The notes: a model not told the origin generated them from the letters alone. Numbered from the stretch's first letter, positions 8,091 through 17,338 are shown. The stretch is DNA of 64,000 bases from Photobacterium proteolyticum (GCF_001939735.1 NZ_MJIL01000046.1:1-64000), one strand, 5' to 3'. Numbers and translations are program-made.

Positions 8091-8884
8091 TGGTCGACTT
8101 GAAAACGATCACGGCTGTCATTGCTGATGATGAACCATTACTGCGACACCACTTAAATCGTTCACTTTCCGATGCGTTTCCCCAGCTTGATATTGTTGCC
8201 AGTGAAGCGGATGGTAAGTCAGCGTTAGAGAGCATAAAGCAAAAAAGACCCGACGTCGTTTTTTTAGATATTCGGATGCCGGGGCTGGATGGTATCTCTG
8301 TGGCCAAGGCGTTAAACGGAATCGATCCAATTCCCTTGATCATTTTCATTACGGCCTATGACGAGTATGCCATTCAAGCCTTTGATGAACATGCTTTTGA
8401 CTACTTGCTCAAACCAATTACCGAAAAGCGTTTGCTAAAGACTTGCGAACGAATCAGATCATATTTGTTTTCCGTACGGACGGAGCAAAGACGTACCGAT
8501 CCTAATTCTGTTGAAGCGATAGAACGATTGGTTGCGAGAATTCAGTCTCCGGCTAATAGTTATCTTCGGTGGATTAAAGCAAGTAAAGGGGATGATATTT
8601 GTCTGGTTCCTGTCGATGATGTGAACTATCTAAAAGCTGAAGATAAGTATGTCAGCGTATATACACGATATGGTGAGTATCTCATTCGTACTCCGCTCAA
8701 AGAACTCATTAAACAGCTTGATCCAGATCTTTTTTGGCAAATCCACAGAGCGACGATTGTGCGAGTTGATGCGATAGATCGTGTGAAGCGTGATTTCACG
8801 GGGAAAATGTACGTTCATTTATCGTCAGATAATGTGAAACTAGCGGTAAGTCGAAACGCACAGGGGCTATTCAAGCAAATGTAG
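8090..8884 (+). CDS. LytTR-family response regulator
   Basis: A 264-residue transcription factor. The receiver domain (about 7-125) has acidic pocket residues ADDE, phospho-acceptor Asp60 in VFLDIRMPG, the conserved Thr-Ala (FITAYDEYA) and Lys in LLKPI. A linker leads to a LytTR DNA-binding domain (about 162-262), marked by YLKAEDKYVSVYT and FWQIHRATIVRVDAI. It is translationally coupled to the kinase at 7041-8090. The unusual ABC cassette that begins 315 bases downstream in the same direction is a natural candidate target, but this is inference from position only. Confidence 0.92.
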   Translation: MVDLKTITAVIADDEPLLRHHLNRSLSDAFPQLDIVASEADGKSALESIKQKRPDVVFLDIRMPGLDGISVAKALNGIDPIPLIIFITAYDEYAIQAFDEHAFDYLLKPITEKRLLKTCERIRSYLFSVRTEQRRTDPNSVEAIERLVARIQSPANSYLRWIKASKGDDICLVPVDDVNYLKAEDKYVSVYTRYGEYLIRTPLKELIKQLDPDLFWQIHRATIVRVDAIDRVKRDFTGKMYVHLSSDNVKLAVSRNAQGLFKQM

Positions 8885-9199
8885 CCCGCCCGCTGGGTAG
8901 CTATGACATTAGCGTTTATCGAAGAGATCTTTATATACTCCATTTATCGCGGTATCTTCCTTTTATCCTTCTCAATAACCATTTATCGCATGGATGTTTA
9001 CGAAGTCCGTATAATTGGTAATCTATCAGCATATACGGAGACGGCCTAAAGTTTATAGCTGAAGAGTTGCAGAAATAACGAAACAGCTTGTTAATATCAC
9101 TCTGTAATGAATAAAAATAATGTTGGTTGGCACTTAACCGAGCCCCCTTTGGGGGGGCAAGGTTAAATTAGTGATCTGTACTCAGTTCTATTATGAGGA
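8885..9199. other. intergenic stretch between the LytTR regulator and the ABC cassette
   Basis: This 315-base stretch holds two copies of CCATTTATCGC about 38 bases apart (near 8940 and 8980) and a GC-rich hairpin GCCCCC-TTT-GGGGGGC near 9140-9157 lacking a T-run. A 48-codon frame opening at a GTAGCT-ATG near 8900 has no ribosome site and is not called. The promoter of the cassette at 9200-11355 probably lies here. Confidence 0.4.
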
Positions 9200-9931
9200 A
9201 TGATTGTGATTGAGTTTCAGAGAATACAAAAGAATTATCATTTATCAGGCCAGAAGGCCTACGAAGCCCTGAAGGGGGTTCACGGCATAATTAACCGAGG
9301 TGAGACTGTCGTTTTGTTGGGCCCATCAGGCTCGGGAAAAAGTTCGTTGCTGAACATTTGTAGTCTGCTTGATAATAGTTATAAAGGGCGAGTGATTATA
9401 GATGGTGAAGCAATTACGAAAACGCCCGAATTTTCAGTCGGTATTCGCCGTGAAAAGATAGGATTAATTTATCCCGGATTTAGTCTGGTAGCAGCCTATA
9501 CTGTGTTCGAAAACATTGAATTTCCACTGATCCTCAATCATGTTCCTGATGAGATTCGCCGTGCGCGCGTGTCGGATATGATATTGAAGTTAAATCTGGA
9601 AAAGTATGAAGAATTTAAGCCCGATCAACTCCCTGTCGAACTGAAGCGAAGGGTTGTGGTTGCCAGAGCCTTTATTAATCGGCCTGCTGTTGTCATTGCG
9701 GATGAGCCGGTCGCAGACCTAGAGAGTAGTGATGCATTGAGCCTGATTGATTCAATAAATCAAATAGGGAAAGAAACAGGAAGCGCGGTGCTAATCGCAA
9801 CATGTGACGCTGAGTTGACCTTGGGCTGCGATCGCATCATACACCTACATGATGGCAATATTGTAGAGCATGTGCCTTTGGCCTCTGTTCATCGAAGTAA
9901 GATCTCAGAGGCGCTTCCATGGGGAATCTAA
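9200..9931 (+). CDS. LolD/MacB-like ABC ATPase subunit with degenerate catalytic motifs
   Basis: 243 residues of the LolD/MacB-type ABC ATPase fold. Walker A is intact (GPSGSGKSS, 41-49) and Walker B reads AVVIADEP with Glu169. Other catalytic elements have decayed: the Q-loop reads IGLIYPGFSL where VFQ-F-L is usual, the ABC signature LSGGQ is replaced by LPVEL (144-148), and the switch His is Cys202 (IATCD). It may bind ATP but hydrolyse it poorly or not at all. The next gene, a four-helix permease, overlaps its 3' end by 13 bases. Confidence 0.88.
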   Translation: MIVIEFQRIQKNYHLSGQKAYEALKGVHGIINRGETVVLLGPSGSGKSSLLNICSLLDNSYKGRVIIDGEAITKTPEFSVGIRREKIGLIYPGFSLVAAYTVFENIEFPLILNHVPDEIRRARVSDMILKLNLEKYEEFKPDQLPVELKRRVVVARAFINRPAVVIADEPVADLESSDALSLIDSINQIGKETGSAVLIATCDAELTLGCDRIIHLHDGNIVEHVPLASVHRSKISEALPWGI

Positions 9932-10425
9932 TTCTGCAGATGAGATTGATGAAAAATTGTCTAATTTATCACTGGCGCTCGTCTTTGCTCTCGATAGTCT
10001 CTGTCGGCTTCTTTTCTATGCTGTTATTGATTCTACGTTATAACATGATAGATTCAATAGCATATTATGATAATAGCAATTCTCTATATTTATTTGGGCA
10101 GATTCTGGTTATATTATTATTTATATTATGCACTTGGGGTATAGCCATAAATAAAGTTTTAAATAATGCATCTGAATTCAAATCATTTATTGTGATTGGC
10201 TTGAATAACAGTGAGATATTACTTTGTCTAGTGGCTAATTCATTGATTGTAACTGTGCTAGGATTTTCCCTGGCTGGAGTTCTTGCAATACATTACCTAC
10301 CTATCGGACAGCATGTAATGGAGCACTCTCTATGGGAGGCATTATCAATGGTCATTGGAGGGACATGTATATCGGTAGCCATAGGTGCGACTGTGTTAAA
10401 AAGATGCCTTGATGATGGCAGATGA
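9919..10425 (+). CDS. minimal FtsX-like ABC permease (four membrane helices)
   Basis: 168 residues with about four transmembrane helices (21-41, 56-78, 100-124, 139-161). The segment between helices 2 and 3, NKVLNNASEFKSFIVIGLNNSEI, resembles the cytoplasmic coupling region of MacB/FtsX permeases (usually RR-EIGILRALGAS). The large periplasmic domain of MacB or LolC/E is missing. The ATG lies 13 bases inside the upstream ATPase gene, so they form one unit. It probably assembles with the degenerate ATPase as a half-size or regulatory membrane complex; the partner and substrate are unknown. Codon use is AT-richer than its neighbours. Confidence 0.75.
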   Translation: MGNLILQMRLMKNCLIYHWRSSLLSIVSVGFFSMLLLILRYNMIDSIAYYDNSNSLYLFGQILVILLFILCTWGIAINKVLNNASEFKSFIVIGLNNSEILLCLVANSLIVTVLGFSLAGVLAIHYLPIGQHVMEHSLWEALSMVIGGTCISVAIGATVLKRCLDDGR

Positions 10426-10536
10426 TAATGAGGTAGGCTGGTTGCCCCCTGAGGCGTCATCAAAAATATATATGCGTAGTGTATGTTTATAGTCTATAAA
10501 TTTAAGTGTTTAAAACACAATTCAGGGAGAGAGTGA

Positions 10537-11355
10537 ATGGACTGTAACTCGCAAATTAACCGTTACCATTTCTTATCATCGAACATGCCAATAGAGAATT
10601 TTTATCAATCAATACAGTTATTTATGTTGCCTGGGAAAATGCTGGAAACATTTGCATTGACTCAGGCTCAATATTCTATTGAAACAGCCGCTATTCAAAC
10701 AAGCAACTTGCTTGAAGGCATGGATGCCAATCTTTCGGCAACGGTAAGCGAAATGGACAACAGCTTGGTCTTTCCCTTTGATGTCATGGATTACGTATCC
10801 AGAACGACGTCTGATAATTGGCGAGTGTTGCTGGGCGGTAAAACAACGGCTGAGCTTAAGCTGGTTGAGCAGGTTGAAAGTCAGGAAACGTTGTTCTCCC
10901 GAATCGAAAAGCAGTTAAAAAAAGAGAATGCGGTATTAACACAGAGTCTCACGGAAAAAGAGAGGAGGTTAACATCACAAGTAGCTGAATCAGAGAAGGC
11001 CCGGAAAGCCAAACTATCGGCGCAGCGTGCTCAGCGAAAATTAAAAGCAGAACTTGAAAAAAGTAACGATCAGCTAGCGGTTTTTAGAGCTGAATGCGAG
11101 ACATATACAGAGAGATACGATCAACAGTTGTCGGACAATTCAGTATTGAAGACAGCAAATAAGCACTTAGAGCTTGAGCTTGCTGAAGCAAGACAAGAGT
11201 CGATATTACAAAAAAATGACTCTGAGCAGATGGCTAGAGAAGTTGAAGCCCTGACTACAGAGCAATCAAAACTAATTGCCGAGAAAGACGGCTTGCAAAA
11301 ACGTATAGAAGAGTTACAGCACCAGTTGGAACATTCTTCAAACTATACCGAATAA
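10537..11355 (+). CDS. phasin-like / long coiled-coil protein of unknown function
   Basis: 272 residues. The N-terminal part (about 20-100) is a hydrophobic-amphipathic helical segment with FMLPGKMLETFALTQAQYS and Q/N-rich helices that recall phasin-type granule proteins. Residues 110-268 are an almost continuous Glu/Lys/Gln heptad coiled coil. There is no signal peptide or membrane helix. It follows the degenerate ABC pair by 111 bases and ends at a strong terminator, so it may be the last gene of that cassette. I recognise no specific family; the phasin resemblance is a guess. Confidence 0.7.
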   Translation: MDCNSQINRYHFLSSNMPIENFYQSIQLFMLPGKMLETFALTQAQYSIETAAIQTSNLLEGMDANLSATVSEMDNSLVFPFDVMDYVSRTTSDNWRVLLGGKTTAELKLVEQVESQETLFSRIEKQLKKENAVLTQSLTEKERRLTSQVAESEKARKAKLSAQRAQRKLKAELEKSNDQLAVFRAECETYTERYDQQLSDNSVLKTANKHLELELAEARQESILQKNDSEQMAREVEALTTEQSKLIAEKDGLQKRIEELQHQLEHSSNYTE

Positions 11356-11374
11356 TAATTCTTTCCATCTTATC

Positions 11375-11403
11375 AAGCGCCCCGCTCACAGGGCGCTTTT
11401 TTT
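11375..11403 (+). terminator. Rho-independent terminator
   Basis: AAGCGCCC and GGGCGCTT enclose an 8-base loop and run into seven T residues, 20 bases after the coiled-coil gene. Confidence 0.92.
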
Positions 11404-11532
11404 ATGCTCCATTGCTTATCTGGTACAAGGTGCTCGAAAGTTCTTGCCCAACAAGGCTGAGATTGATAAATGTTTGGATTATGTTAATTGTTTTTAACGC
11501 TTAGTGTATCGTAAGACTAGGATCAATCGGGC

Positions 11533-12060
11533 ATGAGCCGCGAAGTTACAGTAGGGAGAGTGGATATGGAAGGTGGGCAACGTGATGTGACGTTGAGGTT
11601 TCTTGCGGAGCCGGGAGATGTGAATTTCGGTGGTAAGGTTCACGGTGGGGCTGTGATGAAATGGATTGATTTGGCGGCCTATGCATGCTCGGCTGGGTGG
11701 AGTGCGAAATATTGTATTACGGCTTATGCTGGTGGTATCCGTTTCGTGGCGCCGATTCATGTTGGCAATCTGGTTGAGGTAAGTGCAAAGGTTATCTATA
11801 CCGGTAGCTCTTCTATGCATATTGCTATTGATGTACAGGCGAGTGATCCAAAAACACTGGAAAGAAGGTTAACAACACATTGTATTGTGATAATGGTTGC
11901 CGTAGACGAAGACGGTAAACCGACACCAGTCCCTGAGTGGGTGCCTCAAACCGAGGAAGATAAGATGCTGCGTGACTCCGCGATTAAGTTAATGAACATG
12001 CGCAAGGAGATCGGTGAGGAGATGGAAGCACATGTGAAGTATCTGAAAAAAGGGCACTGA
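11533..12060 (+). CDS. acyl-CoA thioesterase, hotdog fold (YciA-like)
   Basis: A 175-residue single-hotdog acyl-CoA thioesterase that hydrolyses acyl-CoA to free acid and CoA in the cytoplasm. The family signature is clear: AEPGDVNFGGKVHGGAVMKWID, in which N-x-x-G-x-x-HGG forms the catalytic loop and the Asp caps the active site. GGIRFVAPIHVGNLVEV and an RRLTTHCIVIMVAVDEDGK strand follow. The tail after 140 is helical and charged. The gene stands alone. Confidence 0.9.
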   Translation: MSREVTVGRVDMEGGQRDVTLRFLAEPGDVNFGGKVHGGAVMKWIDLAAYACSAGWSAKYCITAYAGGIRFVAPIHVGNLVEVSAKVIYTGSSSMHIAIDVQASDPKTLERRLTTHCIVIMVAVDEDGKPTPVPEWVPQTEEDKMLRDSAIKLMNMRKEIGEEMEAHVKYLKKGH

Positions 12061-12070
12061 CAGGAAAGAT

Positions 12071-12097
12071 GCCGCCCCACCAAACTGTGGGGCAGGC
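12071..12097. terminator. GC-rich hairpin, probable terminator
   Basis: GCCCCAC (12074-12080) and GTGGGGC (12087-12093) pair around CAAACT, with an outer GCC/GGC. It lies between the convergent thioesterase and chemoreceptor genes. It lacks a T-run, so efficiency is uncertain. Confidence 0.55.
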
Positions 12098-12104
12098 ATT
12101 GATA

Positions 12105-12131
12105 TGATATACCCAAGCTACCTCAAGATGC
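12105..12131 (+). repeat. 27-bp dispersed repeat, copy 1
   Basis: This segment (core AAGCTACCTCAAGATGC) recurs as an exact reverse complement at 53460-53486. Just after it, CTCGTT-TC-AACGAG forms a small hairpin. Similar short elements are scattered between genes in Vibrionaceae genomes as far as I recall. Confidence 0.8.
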
Positions 12132-12154
12132 TCGTTTCAACGAGAATTACTTGG

Positions 12155-13783
12155 TTACTGACTGTGGGTGAATTTCGATACTTGCTCAATCAGATCTGAA
12201 GATTGGCGACTCAGTGTGTCCGTTGTTTGAGCAAGATGATTGACGAGATGCTTGTTGTCTCTGGCAATGTCATCAATGCGTTCGATTTCGGATTTGATAT
12301 TGATACTGTCGTTGGCCTGCTTGGCGGCGATTTCTTCCAACTTTTCAAGCTGACTCAGAGATAGTTTAGCCCCGGCACTGAGCTCACTTAGCGGCTTAAC
12401 CATATCAGTGACCATCGAAACACCGCGTTCCATTTCGGAACGTCCCTCGACCATACTTGTTACTGCTTCATTGGTTTCCCTGTCGATCTTGTCGATAACA
12501 TTGTTGATCTCGACGGTAGCCGTGCCTGTTCGCGTGGCTAGGTTCCGGACTTCGTCGGCAACGACAGAGAAACCTCGTCCGCTTTCTCCGGCGCGAGCAG
12601 CTTCGATTGCAGCATTCAAGGCTAGTAGGTTAGTCTGTTCGGCAATTTCTCTGACGGTGGTTACCAACTGGCGCACGGAAGCGGCACTTTCCTGCAATGT
12701 CTCGACAGATGTAGCCGAGTGGCTGATGGCAGAGGCAATTTTATCAAATTCCTCGGTGACTAGATTAATGCGCTGTTGACCATCCAAAGCAAGATCATGG
12801 CCTTGCTGCGCTTGCTTTTTAGCCTCTTCGGCAGTTGCTGCGACCTGAACACTTTCATCCGAAAATGTATTGATAGTATTGCTGATTCTCTCGACAGCCA
12901 GTTCCTGGGTGTTCGATCCTGTTTGGATTTGGGTAACAGGGTGCTGAATGGTTTCCGCTGCAGTACTGACTTTGTCAGATGAATGGTGGATCGCCATAAT
13001 GAGCTGATCCAGGTTCGAGCATGTCTCGGTCAGGGCATGGGTGATATCACTAATTTCATCTCGTCCCTGTGGCAGCGACGGATGTCGAAGATCACCACTA
13101 GCAAGGCGACGGACAGCCTCGACAACACCACGAATTGGTTTAACGATACTGCGGCTGACAACAAATGCCAAAATAATACCAAGAACGAGGGCTGCTGCAG
13201 AAAGGCCCATAACCCATTGCTGTGCTTGCTCTCCTTCCTGCTCAACGAAGGTCTGCTCTTCCATCATTAGCATCTGCTGCTGCATGCTTAATGCTTCGAT
13301 GGCATTAAGGAATGCCGCTAGTGCTGGTTGCGTCTGTTCCGAGAAGTGGCCAGCGGCTTGTTTCGGTTCGATTTCGACAAGCTCTACAGAGGCAAGGAAA
13401 GCCTTACGGTAGGCTGCCTTGCTAGCCAGCAGCTGGTCAAACTTTTCGTTCAGTCCGAGGGTTTTTACTTCGGCAAACTGATTGATGATATTGTCCAGTT
13501 GCGCTAAGTGGGTGTCCATTTCTCGATATAGCTGCACTCTTTTATCCCAGTCACTGGTAGACAGGATCTGCAATAAGCGCAGTGCGGCTGCTTGTGCCTC
13601 AATATTCATTTCGGAAGACAGGGTGACGCGTTGAACATCATGTTCGATAAATTGTTTCGAAGCCGCTGAAGAGCTTTTCATTCGCTCAATTGCAACTCCG
13701 GAGATGACGAATAGCAGCGTTAAGATGAGTAAGAAACTCACTCCCAGACGCTGGCCTATCCTTAGATTGGAGAGAAAAGACAT
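12155..13783 (-). CDS. methyl-accepting chemotaxis protein
   Basis: A 542-residue transmembrane chemoreceptor. TM1 (about 12-32), a helical periplasmic ligand domain of the four-helix-bundle type (about 35-188) with no recognised ligand pocket, TM2 (about 190-210), HAMP and a signalling domain. The tip carries [20 protein letters not shown] and [15 protein letters not shown]. It would control CheA at the membrane. There is no CheR-binding pentapeptide at the C-terminus. It is monocistronic, convergent with the thioesterase gene. Ligand unknown. Confidence 0.93.
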   Translation of the reverse strand: MSFLSNLRIGQRLGVSFLLILTLLFVISGVAIERMKSSSAASKQFIEHDVQRVTLSSEMNIEAQAAALRLLQILSTSDWDKRVQLYREMDTHLAQLDNIINQFAEVKTLGLNEKFDQLLASKAAYRKAFLASVELVEIEPKQAAGHFSEQTQPALAAFLNAIEALSMQQQMLMMEEQTFVEQEGEQAQQWVMGLSAAALVLGIILAFVVSRSIVKPIRGVVEAVRRLASGDLRHPSLPQGRDEISDITHALTETCSNLDQLIMAIHHSSDKVSTAAETIQHPVTQIQTGSNTQELAVERISNTINTFSDESVQVAATAEEAKKQAQQGHDLALDGQQRINLVTEEFDKIASAISHSATSVETLQESAASVRQLVTTVREIAEQTNLLALNAAIEAARAGESGRGFSVVADEVRNLATRTGTATVEINNVIDKIDRETNEAVTSMVEGRSEMERGVSMVTDMVKPLSELSAGAKLSLSQLEKLEEIAAKQANDSINIKSEIERIDDIARDNKHLVNHLAQTTDTLSRQSSDLIEQVSKFTHSQ

Positions 13784-13998
13784 ATATAGATTCTCTATTC
13801 CATAGGTAACAATAATGTTTCAATGATGACACATGTAATTAACGCTTTAAACTGAATAAGTTAGTTTTAATAGCATCTTTTTGTTGTACACATTCCTTGT
13901 TGTTATTAAAGACAGATATTCTAGTTTGGGATCAGGTTCAGACAAGGTTAGGATTAATGCTATAGAATCATAGCGGTACGGCAATGAAAGGACTCAAC

Positions 13999-14847
13999 AT
14001 GGTACATAATCGAATGCAGGACACTTTTCAGTCAGCGCTGGTTGTCGAGGGCGGTGCGATGCGGGGGATATTTGCAGCAGGAGTGCTCGATAATTTCATT
14101 GATAACAATTACCGCCCTTTTGATTTTTGTATCGGCGTTTCTGCCGGCTCAACGAATCTGGCGGCCTGGCTCGCCAATCAGCGGGGCAGAAGCTATAGGG
14201 TAATCACAGATTACTCTTGTCGACCCGAATTCATCAACTTCCCGCGCTTTGTAAAAGGGGGACATTGGCTGGATCTTGACTGGTTATGGGAGATAACCAT
14301 AGAAGAGATCAAGATCGATGCAGAAGCAATGATGAGCCAGCCGATTCCCCTGTATGTTGTTACTACTAAAGTGAATACCGGCGAAGCCGCATATATCAAG
14401 GCGACGGCAGATAATCTCAATGAGTTGTTGAAAGCATCGTGTTCGGTGCCAGTTGCTTATCGCCATTTTCCCTTGATTAATAATGAGCCGATGACAGATG
14501 GTGGAGTGGCAGATTCCATTCCTGTGATTAAGGCTTATGAACTCGGTGCCAGAGACATAACGGTTGTCCTATCACGCCAGTTTGGCTATCGGAAAGCCCC
14601 TGTTCGAAACAAGTGGCTGGTAAAGAAAATGATGTCTGAGTTTCCGGCCTTGTCGGAAGCGATGATAAGACGAGCTGAAAGTTATAACAAAGCCATTGAT
14701 TTTATCGAGAACCCGCCCGAAGACTGTTCCATTACTGTTATCGCACCGCCAGAGTCGTTTTCCGTTGGCAGAATTACTACCGATCAGGCCAAGCTTAATG
14801 CGGGTTATCAACTCGGAATAGAAGCTATAAACCTCCAGCAGGTATGA
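13999..14847 (+). CDS. patatin-like phospholipase (YjjU-like)
   Basis: 282 residues of the patatin fold with a Ser-Asp dyad. The oxyanion glycines lie in VEGGAMRGIF, the nucleophile Ser in GVSAGS, and the Asp in TDGGVADSIP. It probably deacylates membrane phospholipids. The chosen ATG (MVHNRMQDT) has AAAGGACT at good spacing; an in-frame ATG five codons earlier has none. It is followed after 31 bases by a GNAT gene in the same direction, perhaps co-transcribed. Confidence 0.9.
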   Translation: MVHNRMQDTFQSALVVEGGAMRGIFAAGVLDNFIDNNYRPFDFCIGVSAGSTNLAAWLANQRGRSYRVITDYSCRPEFINFPRFVKGGHWLDLDWLWEITIEEIKIDAEAMMSQPIPLYVVTTKVNTGEAAYIKATADNLNELLKASCSVPVAYRHFPLINNEPMTDGGVADSIPVIKAYELGARDITVVLSRQFGYRKAPVRNKWLVKKMMSEFPALSEAMIRRAESYNKAIDFIENPPEDCSITVIAPPESFSVGRITTDQAKLNAGYQLGIEAINLQQV

Positions 14848-14878
14848 GTTCACGGTATTGATAATGAAAGGAGTTTTT

Positions 14879-15337
14879 GTGATTGAAAACGCGCAGGAAA
14901 ATGATATTGCTGAAATAACGGTTCTGATTGAGCATGTTATAAAAACCTGCATTGACGTAACCGATCGTGATGCCAATGACCTGGTAGCCCATAGTGTCTA
15001 CAACATGTTGTTATGGAAGAAAAATAAACATAATGCTGCTCACTTAGTCTATCGTTTCGATAACAGGATCGTAGGCGTAGTATTGGTCAAAGAATTTTGG
15101 AATATTACCAGCTTATTTGTTGATCCGGACTATCAGGGCAGAGGTATAGGTAAAGCCCTCATTACTGAGGCCTTAGCTCAATGCAGGGTAAAGTCGCCCA
15201 AAGGGTTAGTGAGGCTTTCATCGTCGACCCATGCTCAAGATTTTTATCGTGCGATAGGTTTTGAGCAGGCAGGAGAATCGAAGCCTTTGCCTGGTGGATG
15301 TATTCCGTTTCAGTTTGTATTCAATAGCATTGATTAA
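14879..15337 (+). CDS. GNAT family N-acetyltransferase
   Basis: A 152-residue acetyltransferase. The acetyl-CoA loop is DYQGRGIGKALI, preceded by the strand ITSLFVDP, and the C-terminal DFYRAIGFEQAGE is the usual last motif. The start is taken as GTG at 14879 because AAAGGAG lies 5 bases upstream; an ATG at 14864 overlaps that ribosome site. Acceptor substrate unknown. Confidence 0.85.
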   Translation: MIENAQENDIAEITVLIEHVIKTCIDVTDRDANDLVAHSVYNMLLWKKNKHNAAHLVYRFDNRIVGVVLVKEFWNITSLFVDPDYQGRGIGKALITEALAQCRVKSPKGLVRLSSSTHAQDFYRAIGFEQAGESKPLPGGCIPFQFVFNSID

Positions 15338-15424
15338 CAGTTGAACCCGGAAGTAAAGAATGACCAGGTTTTAATTACCCTCAATGCGATTATACGCCGG
15401 ATATAGATAGACTTAGGAGTAAGC

Positions 15425-16852
15425 ATGCAATCTATTCAAAACCCTTCGCTGCTGTCGTTTTTATGTGAGCCGTCGGAGCAATCACTTGCTGTTACGAACC
15501 CGGCTACCGACGAGGTTATTGGCCATATTCCGACCCAGTCGAAAGCTGAGATTGAAGCAGCAATAGAAAGATCGCATGAGGCGCAGGGGTACTGGAAAAA
15601 AAGAATAGCAAAGGAGCGGGCAGCGGTGTTAAAGCGTTGGTTCCAACTGATAATGGACAACCAGCAAGATCTGGCTCGCATCATGACTTTGGAGCAAGGT
15701 AAGCCGCTGACCGAAGCAATGGGAGAGGTTGCCTACGGCGCATCGTTTGTCGAATGGTTTGCTGAAGAGGCCAAGAGGGTTTACGGTGATGTGATTCCGG
15801 CACCAATGAGTGATCGTCGTCTTGCAACGATCAAACAACCTATCGGCGTAACCGCGGCTATTACCCCTTGGAATTTTCCTATTGCGATGATCACCCGCAA
15901 AGCGGCACCTGCCCTGGCGGCAGGCTGCAGCATGATAGCCAAACCTGCAAACCTTACCCCTTTGTCAGCCTATGCCGTTGCAGAATTGGCCTATCAGGCC
16001 GGTATTCCCCGTGATTTGTTAACGCTGGTCGTGAATGCTTCAAGCAGCATGGTCGGCGAGGTATTTTGTTCCCATCCGAAAATTAGAAAATTATCCTTTA
16101 CCGGCTCGACTCAAGTTGGACGCTTGTTGTTGGCACAATGTGCCAACGACATTAAGCGTACTTCGATGGAACTGGGTGGCAATGCGCCCTTTATCGTTTT
16201 TGATGATGCCGACATCGACAAAGCCGTTCAGGGGGCCGTTGCTTCCAAGTTCAGAAACGCCGGTCAGACATGCGTTTGTGCCAATCGCTTCTATGTTCAG
16301 GACTCGGTCTACGAGACATTTGTCGATAAGTTTGTTGCAGCCGTCAAGGCTCTGAAGGTGGGCAATGGTCTTGATGATGGCGTTGTGATTGGACCCGTTA
16401 TCGAGCAAAAGGCCAAAGAGAGTATTGAACACATCATTGCCCATGCCAAGCAAGAGGGAGCAACGGTTGCCTGTGGAGATACTCAGCAATCGGGATTGTT
16501 TGTCTCTCCGACTGTCTTGACCGAGGTCAGACAGGATATGGATATAGTTCAACAAGAGATTTTTGGCCCTGTCGCACCGATTATTCGTTTTAACAGCGAC
16601 GAAGAACTCATCGATATGGCAAATGATACAATTTATGGTCTAGCTAGCTATTTCTATAGTCGTGATATTGGCCGCATCTGGAAGGTCGCCGAAGCGCTCG
16701 AATACGGCATGGTTGGCGTCAACGAGGGAGTTATTTCCACTGAAGTCGCCCCTTTTGGTGGCGTTAAGCAGTCGGGGCTTGGACGTGAAGGGGCGAAGCA
16801 GGGAATAGATGAATTCCTCGATGTAAAATACCTTTGCTTTGGCGGATTATAG
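15425..16852 (+). CDS. gabD: succinate-semialdehyde dehydrogenase (aldehyde dehydrogenase family)
   Basis: 475 residues, normal for GabD, which oxidises succinate semialdehyde to succinate with NAD(P)+ in GABA and related catabolism. Visible are TPWNFPIAMITRK (substrate/cofactor Asn), the FTGSTQVGR cofactor loop, the general base Glu in MELGGNAP, the catalytic Cys in RNAGQTCVCANRF (two Cys near each other, as in GabD) and the C-terminal PFGGVKQSGLGREG. AGGAG sits 5 bases before the ATG. No gabT is adjacent, so the exact physiological aldehyde is inferred. Confidence 0.88.
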   Translation: MQSIQNPSLLSFLCEPSEQSLAVTNPATDEVIGHIPTQSKAEIEAAIERSHEAQGYWKKRIAKERAAVLKRWFQLIMDNQQDLARIMTLEQGKPLTEAMGEVAYGASFVEWFAEEAKRVYGDVIPAPMSDRRLATIKQPIGVTAAITPWNFPIAMITRKAAPALAAGCSMIAKPANLTPLSAYAVAELAYQAGIPRDLLTLVVNASSSMVGEVFCSHPKIRKLSFTGSTQVGRLLLAQCANDIKRTSMELGGNAPFIVFDDADIDKAVQGAVASKFRNAGQTCVCANRFYVQDSVYETFVDKFVAAVKALKVGNGLDDGVVIGPVIEQKAKESIEHIIAHAKQEGATVACGDTQQSGLFVSPTVLTEVRQDMDIVQQEIFGPVAPIIRFNSDEELIDMANDTIYGLASYFYSRDIGRIWKVAEALEYGMVGVNEGVISTEVAPFGGVKQSGLGREGAKQGIDEFLDVKYLCFGGL

Positions 16853-16855
16853 CAA

Positions 16856-17338
16856 CTAGTAAATCGCGACTATATCAAAGACTTTTTGTTCGCCGCCGAT
16901 GTGTACGATAACTTCGTCATCAACATGGCTGCCAGCCAGGGCATGCCCAAGTGGAGCTGAAGGTGTCACGATAATGATTTCTTTGTCAGAAAAGTCGAAT
17001 TTCAGACCACCGGCGGCTGGTCCGAGAAAGACAAATTTATCGTTATCATCCTCGTCAACCAGATGGATCAGACAGCCGAGGCCAATGGCATCCTCGCTGG
17101 AGAACTGCTTTATATCAAGCTTGGCATACAGTGACAAATCTTCTTCACACTCGGCAACTCGTTGAGCTTGCCCCTGAGCAAGGTATGAGGCTTCCAGGCT
17201 TAAAGTGTCATATTTATGCTCAGGTGCGTTTTCCTCGTCTGTTGCTGTCTCGTATGCGCGCGTAGCTGCATCTATCGCAGATTGGTGGACAGTTTTAAGC
17301 TCATCTACAATGTGTTTGAGTAACAGTGTTTTATCCAT
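16856..17338 (-). CDS. GreA/GreB C-terminal domain protein (transcription-elongation-factor like)
   Basis: 160 residues. The C-terminal half (about 80-158) matches the GreA/GreB/Rnk FKBP-like domain: IGLGCLIHLVDED, FVFLGPAAGGLK, IIIVTPSAPLGHALAGSHVDDEVIV. The N-terminal half is helical (KYDTLSLEASYLAQGQAQR) but lacks the classical acidic coiled-coil tip, so RNA-cleavage activity is uncertain. The start at MDKTLLLKH is chosen by domain extent; upstream in-frame sequence has no ribosome site. It is convergent with gabD with only three bases between stops and no visible terminator. Confidence 0.85.
   Translation of the reverse strand: MDKTLLLKHIVDELKTVHQSAIDAATRAYETATDEENAPEHKYDTLSLEASYLAQGQAQRVAECEEDLSLYAKLDIKQFSSEDAIGLGCLIHLVDEDDNDKFVFLGPAAGGLKFDFSDKEIIIVTPSAPLGHALAGSHVDDEVIVHIGGEQKVFDIVAIY

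Noticed and set aside
8900..9050. 48-codon frame between the LytTR regulator and the ABC cassette
   Set aside because: No ribosome site and no recognisable pattern; region more likely regulatory.
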